This document shows positions 34,225-42,249 of a DNA stretch of 64,000 nt, piece after piece; the first letter of the stretch is position 1; every line of letters begins with the position of its first letter. The translations under genes were made by a program, and so were the position numbers. The stretch spans positions 1,488,001 to 1,552,000 of the forward strand of contig CAWAGV010000001.1 of assembly GCA_963781725.1 (NCBI GenBank), in the 5' to 3' direction. This DNA comes from BOG-931 sp963781725. GTDB lineage: Bacteria > Pseudomonadota > Alphaproteobacteria > Rhizobiales > Xanthobacteraceae. Below the pieces are notes generated by a model that saw only the letters and a list, made by a program, of their open reading frames with translations, ran no database searches and was not told the origin of the DNA.

Positions 34225-35070
34225 ATGTTGCGCGCCATTCCAGTTGTGATTGCGATCCTGCTCGCCATTGGCGCGCGGCCCGCCGCCGCCGCGGATACGC
34301 CGGACCCTGCCGCCGAGTTCAAGGCGTTCCGCGATTACTTCGCCAAGAAGTTCCCGAACGTTCCGCTGAACGACTTCGTCAACGGGCCGTATTCGATGGA
34401 CGCCGACCTGCGCAAGCAATGGGAGGCGATCGACGATTTTCCGCCTTACGACTTCGCCGTCGATCGCGGCAAGGAGATGTTCGCGACGCCGTTCAAGAAC
34501 GGCAAGACCTACGGCGACTGCTTCGAGAACAAGGGCATCGGCATTCGCCAGAACTATCCGTATTTCGACACCAACAGCGGCGAAGTCATCACGCTGGAGC
34601 TGGCGCTCAACCGCTGCCGCCAGGTCAATGGCGAGGAGCCCTACTCTTACGTCAAGGACGAGATGGCGTCGCTCACCGCCTATATGGCGTTCACCTCGCG
34701 CGGCAAGCCGTTCGACATCAGGGTCCCGAACGATCCGCGCGCGCTGGCGGCCTATCAGAACGGCGAGAGGTATTTCTACACGCGGCGCGGCCAGCTCAAT
34801 TTCTCCTGCGCCAGCTGCCACGTGCAGAATCCCGGCAACCATATCCGCACCGAAGTGCTGGCGCCGGCGCTCGGCATCCTCGCCGCGATGCCGATCTACC
34901 GCTCCGAATGGGGCGGCATGGGCACGATCAGCCGCCGCTTCGTCACCTGCAACAGCCAGGTGCGCGGCGTCCCGCTGCAGCCGCAGGACGAGGACTACCG
35001 CGACGTCGAGTATTACCTCTCCTACATGGCGAACGGTTTGCCGATCGCCGGACCGGGAGCGCGGCCATGA
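34225..35070 (+). CDS. soxA: Thiosulfate-binding cytochrome SoxA
   Basis: 281 residues with a Sec signal peptide ('RPAAAADT'). A single heme motif CASCH lies near residue 195 ('LNFSCASCHVQNPGNH'). The N-terminal heme of di-heme SoxA is replaced by two separate cysteines ('GDCFEN', 'NRCRQVNG') that likely form a disulfide. The active-site cysteine is in 'RRFVTCNSQVRG', where the heme-ligating cysteine persulfide forms. With SoxX it makes the SoxYZ-S-thiosulfonate. Its stop codon overlaps the start of the next gene (ATGA). Confidence 0.93.
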   Translation: MLRAIPVVIAILLAIGARPAAAADTPDPAAEFKAFRDYFAKKFPNVPLNDFVNGPYSMDADLRKQWEAIDDFPPYDFAVDRGKEMFATPFKNGKTYGDCFENKGIGIRQNYPYFDTNSGEVITLELALNRCRQVNGEEPYSYVKDEMASLTAYMAFTSRGKPFDIRVPNDPRALAAYQNGERYFYTRRGQLNFSCASCHVQNPGNHIRTEVLAPALGILAAMPIYRSEWGGMGTISRRFVTCNSQVRGVPLQPQDEDYRDVEYYLSYMANGLPIAGPGARP

Positions 35071-35405
35071 GGGCGGCCATGAGGGCGGCCATGAGCGTAA
35101 CAACAACACGTCTGCTGCTGATTGCGGCTTCGCTGCTGTGTGCGGCCGCGGCGCAAGCGGCCAGCACGCAGGCCGATTTCGATAGCGCGTTTGCCGCAGC
35201 GCAAGCGGCCGAGAAGGAAGCCGGTGCGCTGAAGAACCAATGGATTCCGACCGAGCAGGCTTTGGCCGCCGCCAAGAAAGCGGCTGCCGCCGGCGACTTC
35301 GATACCGCAGTCAGCCAGGCCAAACAGGCCGAGGCGCTGGCCAAGGCCTCCATCGCGCAGTCGAAAGAACAAGACACCGCCTGGAAGGATGGCGTAATCC
35401 GTTGA
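35067..35405 (+). CDS. soxK: SoxK/SAXB-like SoxXA-binding protein
   Basis: 112 residues from the first ATG at 35067. Three start codons stand in a row at 35067, 35079 and 35091 because a 12-base unit (ATGAGGGCGGCC) is repeated; the units encode MRAAMRAAM. A signal peptide ends near 'AAAAQAAS'. The mature part is a short Ala/Lys/Gln-rich helical protein ('EQALAAAKKAAAAGDFDTAV') of the size and position of SoxK, which binds and activates SoxXA in some species. Identification rests on place (between soxA and soxB) and composition more than on a sharp motif. Confidence 0.72.
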   Translation: MRAAMRAAMSVTTTRLLLIAASLLCAAAAQAASTQADFDSAFAAAQAAEKEAGALKNQWIPTEQALAAAKKAAAAGDFDTAVSQAKQAEALAKASIAQSKEQDTAWKDGVIR

Positions 35406-35416
35406 CCGTCGTGACC

Positions 35417-35519
35417 GTCATCCTGAGGTGCGAGTGAAACGAGCCTCGAAGGATGAGCGGCCGAGACGCTGGGGCCGTCGTCCTTCGAGGGCCGCTTTGC
35501 GGCCACCTCAGGATGACGG
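35417..35519. repeat. Intergenic palindromic element (CATCCTGAGG type)
   Basis: Between soxK and soxB a stretch starting 'GTCATCCTGAGGTG' (35418-35431) returns as its inverse 'CACCTCAGGATGAC' (about 35504-35517). Inner arms ('CCTCGAAGGATG' and 'CGTCCTTCGAGG') are also complementary. From general knowledge this core is a widespread repeat in Bradyrhizobium-like genomes. As RNA it would fold into a long hairpin inside the sox message and may set the ratio between upstream genes and soxB. Confidence 0.8.
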
Positions 35520-35525
35520 AGCATA

Positions 35526-37280
35526 ATGGAGCGTAGTTTGGATCGCCGGAAATTCCTCCGCTACCTCGCGACCGCCGCCACAGCCGGCGTCGTGCCGCGC
35601 GTGGCGCTGGCGGCGGACGGCGATCCCTATGACGTCGGCCGCTTCGGCAACGTCCGCATCCTGCATATGACCGACACCCACGCCCAGCTTGCGCCGGTCT
35701 ATTTCCGCGAGCCCAGCGTCAACCTCGGCGTCGGCGCGATGCGCGGCAAGCCGCCGCACATCGTCGGCGGCGCGTTTCTCGAATATTTTGCCATGGCGCC
35801 GGGAAACCGCGACGCGCATGCCTTCACGTTTCTCGATTATCAGGAGGCGGCGCATCGCTACGGCCGCATGGGCGGCTTTGCCCACCTGAAAACGCTGATC
35901 GATCGGCTGCGCACAGAGGCCGGTCCCGACAACGCAATGCTGCTCGACGGCGGCGACCTGTTGCAGGGCACCGGCCAGGCCAACGCCATGCAGGGCGCCG
36001 ACATGATCGAGGCCGCCAATCTGCTTGGCGTCGACGCCCTGACCGGACACTGGGAGTTCACCTACGGCCAGGACATGCTGCGCCAGCGCCTGAAGGAATT
36101 TAAGGGTGAGTTCCTGGCGCAGAATGTTTTCCTCACCGACGACGCCGCCTTCAACAATGCCGAGGCTTTCGACTCGAACTCCGGCCGCGTTTTCAAGCCG
36201 GCCACCGTCAAGGAGGTCGGCGGCTTCCGGGTTGCCGTGATCGGCCAGGCATTTCCCTATGTGCCGGTCGCACACCCGAAACGCTTCACGCCCGACTGGA
36301 CGTTCGGCATCCGCGAGCAGGATCTGCAAAAGCTGGTCGACGACCTGCGCGGCAATCAGAAGGCCGACGCCGTCGTGCTGCTGTCGCACAACGGCATGGA
36401 TGTCGACCTCAAGCTCGCCAGCCGCGTCACCGGCATCGACGTCATTCTGGGCGGCCACACCCACGACGCCGTGCCGCGGCCGGTGCTGGTGAACAATGCC
36501 AGCGGCAAGACCTTCGTCACCAATGCCGGCTCAAACGGCAAATTCCTTGCCGTGATCGACCTCGACGTCGGCAAAGGCGCGGTGAAGGATTTCCGGCATC
36601 ACCTGCTGCCGGTTTTTGCCAACCTGATCAAAGCCGACCCCGACATGCAGGCGCTGATCGAAAAGCTCTACGAGCCCAATTCGGTAGGCTACTCGGAAAC
36701 GCTCGCGACCGCCGACCAGTTGCTGTACCGGCGCGGTAACTTCAATGGACCGATGGACCAGGTGATCTGCGACGCACTGCGTCAGGCGCTCGATTGCCAG
36801 ATCGCGCTGTCGCCCGGGTTCCGCTGGGGCACGACGCTGCTGGCCGGACAACCGATCACCATGGGCGACGTGCTTGCCGAAACCGCCATCACCTATCCCG
36901 AGACCTATGCACTGGACATGAACGGCGGTCAGATCAAGGCGGCTCTCGAGGACATCGCCGACAACCTGTTCAATCCCGACCCTTACTACCAGCAGGGCGG
37001 CGACATGGTGCGCGTCGGCGGCATGGATTACACCTGCACGCCGGAGGAAGCAGCCGGCAAACGCATTTCCGGCATGAAGCTCGACGACGGCACTGCGATC
37101 GAGGACGGCAAGAGCTATCGTGTTGCCGGCTGGGCGTCGGTCAATCAGCAATCCGGCAAGCCGGTCAGCGATGTGCTGGCCGGCCATCTGCGCGACCAGA
37201 AGACCGTGAAGGTCAAGCGCCTCAACAGCGTGACGCTGAAAGGTATTAACAACAATCCCGGTATCATCGGTGGAGGTTAG
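35526..37280 (+). CDS. soxB: Thiosulfohydrolase SoxB
   Basis: 584 residues with a twin-arginine signal ('DRRKFLRYLATAAT'). It belongs to the 5'-nucleotidase-like di-manganese phosphoesterases. The metal-binding motifs are 'HMTDTHAQLAPVYFREP', 'LLDGGDLLQGTG', 'LTGHWEFTYG', 'VVLLSHNGMDVDLKLA' and 'ILGGHTHDAVP'. The SoxB-specific C-terminal 'VRVGGMDYTCTPE' is present. It hydrolyses the SoxY-bound S-thiosulfonate to sulfate. It lies 120 bases after soxK across the palindromic repeat and 3 bases before the DsrE-like gene. Confidence 0.95.
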   Translation: MERSLDRRKFLRYLATAATAGVVPRVALAADGDPYDVGRFGNVRILHMTDTHAQLAPVYFREPSVNLGVGAMRGKPPHIVGGAFLEYFAMAPGNRDAHAFTFLDYQEAAHRYGRMGGFAHLKTLIDRLRTEAGPDNAMLLDGGDLLQGTGQANAMQGADMIEAANLLGVDALTGHWEFTYGQDMLRQRLKEFKGEFLAQNVFLTDDAAFNNAEAFDSNSGRVFKPATVKEVGGFRVAVIGQAFPYVPVAHPKRFTPDWTFGIREQDLQKLVDDLRGNQKADAVVLLSHNGMDVDLKLASRVTGIDVILGGHTHDAVPRPVLVNNASGKTFVTNAGSNGKFLAVIDLDVGKGAVKDFRHHLLPVFANLIKADPDMQALIEKLYEPNSVGYSETLATADQLLYRRGNFNGPMDQVICDALRQALDCQIALSPGFRWGTTLLAGQPITMGDVLAETAITYPETYALDMNGGQIKAALEDIADNLFNPDPYYQQGGDMVRVGGMDYTCTPEEAAGKRISGMKLDDGTAIEDGKSYRVAGWASVNQQSGKPVSDVLAGHLRDQKTVKVKRLNSVTLKGINNNPGIIGGG

Positions 37281-37283
37281 GCC

Positions 37284-37736
37284 ATGATTGCTTTTTTACG
37301 TGCAGCTTTGATCGCGATGGCGGCGGCGTTTGTCGCCTTGAACGGTGCTCAGGCCGACGGCGCCAAGCACCGTATCGTGATCCAGGTCGACCAGAACGAT
37401 TCCGAGGTGATGAACCTTGCGCTCAACAATGCGCGCAACGTGCTCGAAGCCTATCGCGCGAAAAACCAGGACGTCGATGTCGAAGTCGTCGCTTACGGCC
37501 CGGGCCTGCACATGCTGCGCGACGACACGTCGCCGGTGAAAGACCGGATCAAGGAACTCACCGAGGTCTCCTTCCCGTCGAACATCACATTTTCCGCCTG
37601 CAACAACACCAAGCAGGGCATGGAGAAGCGTGAGGGCCATCCGATCACCATCATCCCGCAGGCGCATCTGGTGCCGGCCGGTGTGGTGCGGATCATGGAA
37701 CTCGAGGAGCAGGGTTACAGCTACGTGCGGCCGTAA
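37284..37736 (+). CDS. Periplasmic DsrE/DsrF-like family protein
   Basis: 150 residues with a Sec signal peptide (cleavage near 'AQADGAKH'). The core 'RIVIQVDQNDSEVMNLALNNA', 'VEVVAYGPGLHMLRDDT' and 'NITFSACNNTKQGM' matches the DsrE-like fold, with one cysteine (in SACNNT) where sulfur-trafficking members of the family carry persulfide. Cytoplasmic DsrE works as a sulfur relay; an exported form beside soxB (3 bases away) suggests a periplasmic sulfur carrier for the Sox pathway, which is inference. Confidence 0.82.
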   Translation: MIAFLRAALIAMAAAFVALNGAQADGAKHRIVIQVDQNDSEVMNLALNNARNVLEAYRAKNQDVDVEVVAYGPGLHMLRDDTSPVKDRIKELTEVSFPSNITFSACNNTKQGMEKREGHPITIIPQAHLVPAGVVRIMELEEQGYSYVRP

Positions 37737-37760
37737 GCGGCGCGCAGAGCGGAGGCAGCC

Positions 37761-38258
37761 ATGAGACGGATGCTCGGCTTGATCGCGGCGGCGCTATTCG
37801 CCGGCGCGTTGCCGGTCCACGCGCAGGACGCCACCGTGACCTACAAATCGATCGCTCCGGACACCGCGCTCGATCTTGCCAAAGCCGCGCTCGCGACCTG
37901 CCGCACCAACGGTTATCAGATCTCCGTCGTGGTGCTCGACCGTTTCGGCCAGCAGATTGTCCTGCTGCGTGACCGCTTCGCCGGTCTGCCGGCATCCGCG
38001 ACCGCGAACGACAAAGCCTATACGGCGCTGAGCTTTCACATGACCAGCGGAGAATTCGCCAAGTCAATTCAGGGCGGCCAGCTCAGCGCCGGCTTGGCAG
38101 GCTTGCCGCATATCCTGCCGCTCGCCGGCGGTCTCGTTATCGAAGCCGGCGGCGCGGTGCTTGGCGCGGTCGGCGTCGCCGGTGCGCCCGGTGGCGACAA
38201 GGACGAAGCCTGCGCCAAAGCCGGGCTCGATTCGATCCGCGACAAGCTGGATTTCTAA
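37761..38258 (+). CDS. Periplasmic GlcG/HbpS-like (DUF336) heme-binding family protein
   Basis: 165 residues with a signal peptide ('LPVHAQDATV'). The pattern 'LDLAKAALATCRTNGYQISVVVLDRFGQQIVLLR', 'TANDKAYTALSF' and 'GGLVIEAGGAVLGAVGVAGAPGGDKDEACAKAGL' is the GlcG/HbpS fold, some members of which bind heme or redox signals. It is the last gene of the sox transcript, 24 bases after the DsrE-like gene, and ends 4 bases before the convergent CoA-transferase-like gene. A role in heme delivery or sensing for SoxAX/SoxD is possible but unproven. Confidence 0.82.
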   Translation: MRRMLGLIAAALFAGALPVHAQDATVTYKSIAPDTALDLAKAALATCRTNGYQISVVVLDRFGQQIVLLRDRFAGLPASATANDKAYTALSFHMTSGEFAKSIQGGQLSAGLAGLPHILPLAGGLVIEAGGAVLGAVGVAGAPGGDKDEACAKAGLDSIRDKLDF

Positions 38259-38262
38259 AGCG

Positions 38263-40122
38263 TCAGCGCGCCACGGAAGCGAGCGCGCCGCGCACCAGCG
38301 CGGCATAAAACCGGTCTTTCAGGCTGCTCGGTTTGGCAAGGCCGAGCCGCTCGAGACAGGCGGTGTCCGCCGTCGCCGACAGGCCGCCGATCAGCAAGCG
38401 GGCAAGCTGCATCGGTGATGCCGACTTGAGCGCCGAAAGCGCCGGGATCAACCGCTGCTCCGGCGCGGTGAAATCGGTGCCGAACGGAAACACCGGCAAC
38501 AGCCCGGCGTCGGCGGCGGGCTGCAGCGCCTGCGCGATCATCTCCGGCGTGTTATTGCGCGCGGCCTTCGGCAGTTCGAAGTCGCGGGCAATCTTGCCGG
38601 CATCCCTGGCCTGGCGCAGCAGTTCGTCTTGAAAGCGCGAGTCGGAAATCGACAGCATGGCGGCGACGACCTCGCCGTCGCTTTTGCCGCGAATATTGGC
38701 AATGCCGTATTCGGTGATGACGATGTCGCGCAGATGGCGCGGAATGGTGATGTGGCCGTAACGCCACCTGATATTGGATTGATCCCTGCCGTTATGCGAG
38801 CGCGTCGCCCGCAGCACGATCGCCGAACGCGCGTCCGCAAGCGCGAAGCTTTGCGCGATGAAATTGTACTGTCCGCCGACGCCGCTCACGACCCGGCCAT
38901 CCTCCAGTCCGTCGGAAACCACGTCACCGAGCAGCGTCGCCATCATGGCGTCGTTGAGAAAACACGCCTTGACCCGCGCGCGGCGTTTGTTCTCCTCGTC
39001 GCGGTAAAGCTCGTTGACGAAGGAGATACCGGTCATGCCGAATTTCTTCGCGGTCTCCGGCGGCATTTCGCGGAGGCTGCGGTAGAATTCCCGCGATCCG
39101 ATGAAGAACCCGGCATGCAGCACGATGCCGTCGACCTCGCGCTTGAGGACACCGGCGCGAAACAGATCGAGCATGCCCTCGACGAACAGTTCGCTGCAGC
39201 CGTAGAGACCGATATCGAACCGTTCGGTATGGACCGCCGCGCCGCGAGCCGGATCGTAGCCGAGCGACGATAGCAGCCGGCCAAACTCCTCGCTGCTGTT
39301 GTGGCGCAACACCAGCGCATGTGCGACGGCTTCACCGAGCGAACCGATGCCGATTTGCAGCGTGCCGCCGTCCGGCACCAGGCTGGCGGCATGCAAGCCC
39401 GCGGCATGATCACCAAGCGCGACCGGCTCGCGCGGCGGCGCGAACAGTACAAAGTCCGTCGCCGGATCGTCGAGCAGCAGGTCGAATTCGTTCTCGGCAA
39501 CCGCCGCATCGCCATACATGAATGGCAATTCCGAATTGGTCTGCCCGGCAAAAAGAAAGTCAACGCGGCCTTCGCTGCGCAGCGACAGAAGCTCGACGGT
39601 CAGATCGGGATTACAGCTCAGACTGAACGGTTTGGCTTCATCCGCGCGGTGCGCCACCAGTTGCGCAACGACATTGACGCCGCGGTCGAGGACGTAACGA
39701 AGCGCATGCGTATAATTTGCCGAAATATAATGCTGCTGGGCGTAGGGCGAGTTCAGCCACTGTCCGGCTTCGAAGAAGAACTCATTGACCGTAATGTTCG
39801 GCGGCATCCGGTTTTTCCGGATCGCCGCCACATAGGCGAGCGGCGGATAGCCGGCGAACACGCGCTGCGCGATCGGGTCGAAGAAGCGGTGCTCCAGTTC
39901 GCTCTTCGCGCCCGGTGGCTCCAGCGTCAGCGCGGTGAAGATGGTGAGCCGGATCGATGGATCGGCCGCCGCCCTGGCAAACAGCGCATTGGCGATGTGG
40001 TTGGCCTTGCCCAGCCCGAGCGGCAGCGCCAGCACGATCGTCTTGCCGACCCGCTCGACGATGGCATCGGCCAGAGCGACCGGATCGGCGAACTTTTGCG
40101 GGCTACCGCCCGAATGGATCAT
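38263..40122 (-). CDS. Acetyl-CoA hydrolase/transferase family protein
   Basis: 619 residues. The N-terminal half resembles the first CoA-transferase domain ('TIVLALPLGLGKANHIANALF', 'FFFEAGQWLNSPYAQQHY') and the C-terminal half the AcetylCoA_hyd_C domain ('RVVSGVGGQYNFIAQSFALADARS', 'SNIRWRYGHITIPRHLRDIVITEYGIANIRGKSD' in parts). The usual family length is 430-540, so this is the long form linked to beta-oxidation operons. It likely moves CoA between acyl groups or releases acetate. Its start overlaps the stop of the fadJ-like gene by 4 bases, so it is the last gene of that operon. Confidence 0.82.
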   Translation of the reverse strand: MIHSGGSPQKFADPVALADAIVERVGKTIVLALPLGLGKANHIANALFARAAADPSIRLTIFTALTLEPPGAKSELEHRFFDPIAQRVFAGYPPLAYVAAIRKNRMPPNITVNEFFFEAGQWLNSPYAQQHYISANYTHALRYVLDRGVNVVAQLVAHRADEAKPFSLSCNPDLTVELLSLRSEGRVDFLFAGQTNSELPFMYGDAAVAENEFDLLLDDPATDFVLFAPPREPVALGDHAAGLHAASLVPDGGTLQIGIGSLGEAVAHALVLRHNSSEEFGRLLSSLGYDPARGAAVHTERFDIGLYGCSELFVEGMLDLFRAGVLKREVDGIVLHAGFFIGSREFYRSLREMPPETAKKFGMTGISFVNELYRDEENKRRARVKACFLNDAMMATLLGDVVSDGLEDGRVVSGVGGQYNFIAQSFALADARSAIVLRATRSHNGRDQSNIRWRYGHITIPRHLRDIVITEYGIANIRGKSDGEVVAAMLSISDSRFQDELLRQARDAGKIARDFELPKAARNNTPEMIAQALQPAADAGLLPVFPFGTDFTAPEQRLIPALSALKSASPMQLARLLIGGLSATADTACLERLGLAKPSSLKDRFYAALVRGALASVAR

Positions 40123-42242
40123 TGCAACGTGTCCCAGCCCGGATCGGGCTGGAAACGGGGCCCGTATTGTTGGGCGAAACGCTTGAGCGTGTCGCGGATA
40201 TCGGCGGCGCCGCGGCTGTGCGCGTAGTGCATCGGGCCGCCGCGGAACGGCGCGAAGCCGGTGGCGAAGATCATCGCGCCGTCGACGATCTGTTCATCGG
40301 CCACGATGCCCTCACGCAGACAGGTGACGCAGACGTCGAGCATCGGCAGGATCAGACGGTCGATCATGTCGGCGGGCGGCTTTTCCGCTTCCTCGCGGGC
40401 CTTGACCGCTTTGCCGTCGCGCCAGACGTAAAGCCCCTTGCCGCTCTTCTTGCCGAGGTCGCCCTTCGCCACCATGTCCTTCAGCCATTGCGGCGGATCG
40501 GGCATGTCGTGATGCAAATTGGCGCGCAGCATTTCGGCGACGTGCAGGCAGATGTCGAGCCCGACCTCGTCGGCGAGCTCGATCGGGCCCATCGGCATGC
40601 CGAAATCCTCGGCCGCCTTGTCGATGGTTTCTTTCTTCGTGCCGGCGTCGAACATCACCAGGGCTTCGAGCAGGTAGGGCGTCAGCGCGCGGTTGACCAG
40701 GAAGCCCGGCGCGCTCTTCACCGGCGCCGGCAGCCGGTCGATGCGGCCGAGGAACGCCCGCGCATCGGCCAGCACCTGCTGATCGACCTGATCGTGGCTG
40801 ACCACCTCGACCAGTTGCATGCGCGACACCGGATTGAAGAAGTGGATGCCGACCAGCCGCTCCGGCCGCGGCAGGCCTTCGCGCAACTGCTCGAGCGGAA
40901 TGCTCGACGTGTTGGTGGCGAGAATAGCACCGGCTTTCATGTGCGGCTCGATGCCGGCAAAGATCTTGCGCTTGAGGTCGAGCACTTCCGGCACTGCCTC
41001 GATGATGAGATCGGCGGTGGCAACGCCCTGCCCTTTGAGATCGGGGATCAGCCGGTCGAGCGCATCGCGCTGGCGACGGTGGTTGTCGCGGCCGATGATG
41101 GCGTAGAGATCGCTGGCGCGCTTGATCGCGCCGGCAATCGGCTCCGGTTTGGTGTCGCCGAGACTGACGGTGAAGCCGTGCCATGCGCACCACGCCGCAA
41201 TATCGCCGCCCATCGCGCCGGCGCCGATCACGTGCACCCGGCGGCCGTCCCACTTGCCGCCGGCGAGGCTTTTCAGGTTGTCGCGCAGATAGAACACGCG
41301 AACCAGGTTCTGCGCGGTCTCGCCGACCAGCAATTTGGCAAACGATGCAATCTCGGCCTTCTGCATCGCCTCCGGATTGCCGCCGTGTTTGACCCAAAGA
41401 TCGATCAGCGCATAGGGCGCGGGGTAATTTGCCTTCGGCGCCTTTTTCGCGGTTTCGCTGCGCATGCGCTGCGCCAGCAATTCGCGCACCGGACCGAAAT
41501 TCATCGACCGGCCGAGTAGCCCCTGCTTGGCCGCGATCATCTCGCCGGTGACTGCGGACATCACCGCCGCGCGGACGTGACGCTCCTGCGTCACCGCGTC
41601 AACCAGATGCAGCGCCCGCGCCTTGCGCGCCCGCTCGGTCTTGCCGGTCAGCATCATGGTCATCGCCTGCACCGGGCTGATCAGATGCGGCAGCCGGACG
41701 GTTCCGCCGAGACCTGGATGCAGGCCGAGCAGCACTTCCGGAAAGCCGAAGCTGGCGTCCTCGATGGCGATGCGGAAATCGCAGGCCAGCGCCACTTCGA
41801 GCCCGCCGCCAAGGCAATAGCCGTGGATCACTGCAATGGTCGGCAGTGGCAGCTTGTCGAGGCGATCGAGTACCACGTGACCTTTGGTGATCGTCGCCTC
41901 GATCTGCGTCGGGTCGGTAACGCCCTTGAACTGCGCGATGTCGGCGCCGGCGATGAAGCCGCCGCGTTTTGCCGAGCGAATGACCAGCCCGCGCGGCCGG
42001 TCACGCTCGACCTTGTCGAGCACGGCATTCAGCTCGGTGAGCGTTTCCTCGCCCAGCGTATTGGCGCTGGAATCCTTCTTGTCGAACAGTAGCCAGGCCA
42101 CGCCGTCTTCGTCGGTGCGCAGCCGCCAGTTCGCCCAAGGGCTGCCGTCCTGTTGCGCTTCGCCCGCAGCGAACGGGCCAAGCTCCATGTCGCGCGGACC
42201 GAGGATCGAAAGCGTCGGCTTTGCCGCAAATTTCGTATTCAT
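40119..42242 (-). CDS. fadJ: Fatty oxidation multifunctional enzyme (enoyl-CoA hydratase / 3-hydroxyacyl-CoA dehydrogenase)
   Basis: 707 residues. The crotonase domain (about 40-230) has the oxyanion-hole motifs 'SAKRGGFIAGADIAQF' and 'IHGYCLGGGLEVALACDFRIA' in parts, with the catalytic glutamates in 'GFPEVLLGLHPGLGGTVRLP'. The dehydrogenase Rossmann fold begins 'VHVIGAGAMGGDIAAWCAWHG'-like near 330, with 'FFNPVSRMQLVEVVSHDQV' and 'APGFLVNRALTPYLLEAL' later. It performs the second and third steps of beta-oxidation. GAGGAC lies 4 bases upstream of the ATG. It sits 7 bases after the thiolase gene. Confidence 0.92.
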   Translation of the reverse strand: MNTKFAAKPTLSILGPRDMELGPFAAGEAQQDGSPWANWRLRTDEDGVAWLLFDKKDSSANTLGEETLTELNAVLDKVERDRPRGLVIRSAKRGGFIAGADIAQFKGVTDPTQIEATITKGHVVLDRLDKLPLPTIAVIHGYCLGGGLEVALACDFRIAIEDASFGFPEVLLGLHPGLGGTVRLPHLISPVQAMTMMLTGKTERARKARALHLVDAVTQERHVRAAVMSAVTGEMIAAKQGLLGRSMNFGPVRELLAQRMRSETAKKAPKANYPAPYALIDLWVKHGGNPEAMQKAEIASFAKLLVGETAQNLVRVFYLRDNLKSLAGGKWDGRRVHVIGAGAMGGDIAAWCAWHGFTVSLGDTKPEPIAGAIKRASDLYAIIGRDNHRRQRDALDRLIPDLKGQGVATADLIIEAVPEVLDLKRKIFAGIEPHMKAGAILATNTSSIPLEQLREGLPRPERLVGIHFFNPVSRMQLVEVVSHDQVDQQVLADARAFLGRIDRLPAPVKSAPGFLVNRALTPYLLEALVMFDAGTKKETIDKAAEDFGMPMGPIELADEVGLDICLHVAEMLRANLHHDMPDPPQWLKDMVAKGDLGKKSGKGLYVWRDGKAVKAREEAEKPPADMIDRLILPMLDVCVTCLREGIVADEQIVDGAMIFATGFAPFRGGPMHYAHSRGAADIRDTLKRFAQQYGPRFQPDPGWDTLQ

Positions 42243-42249
42243 GCTGTCC

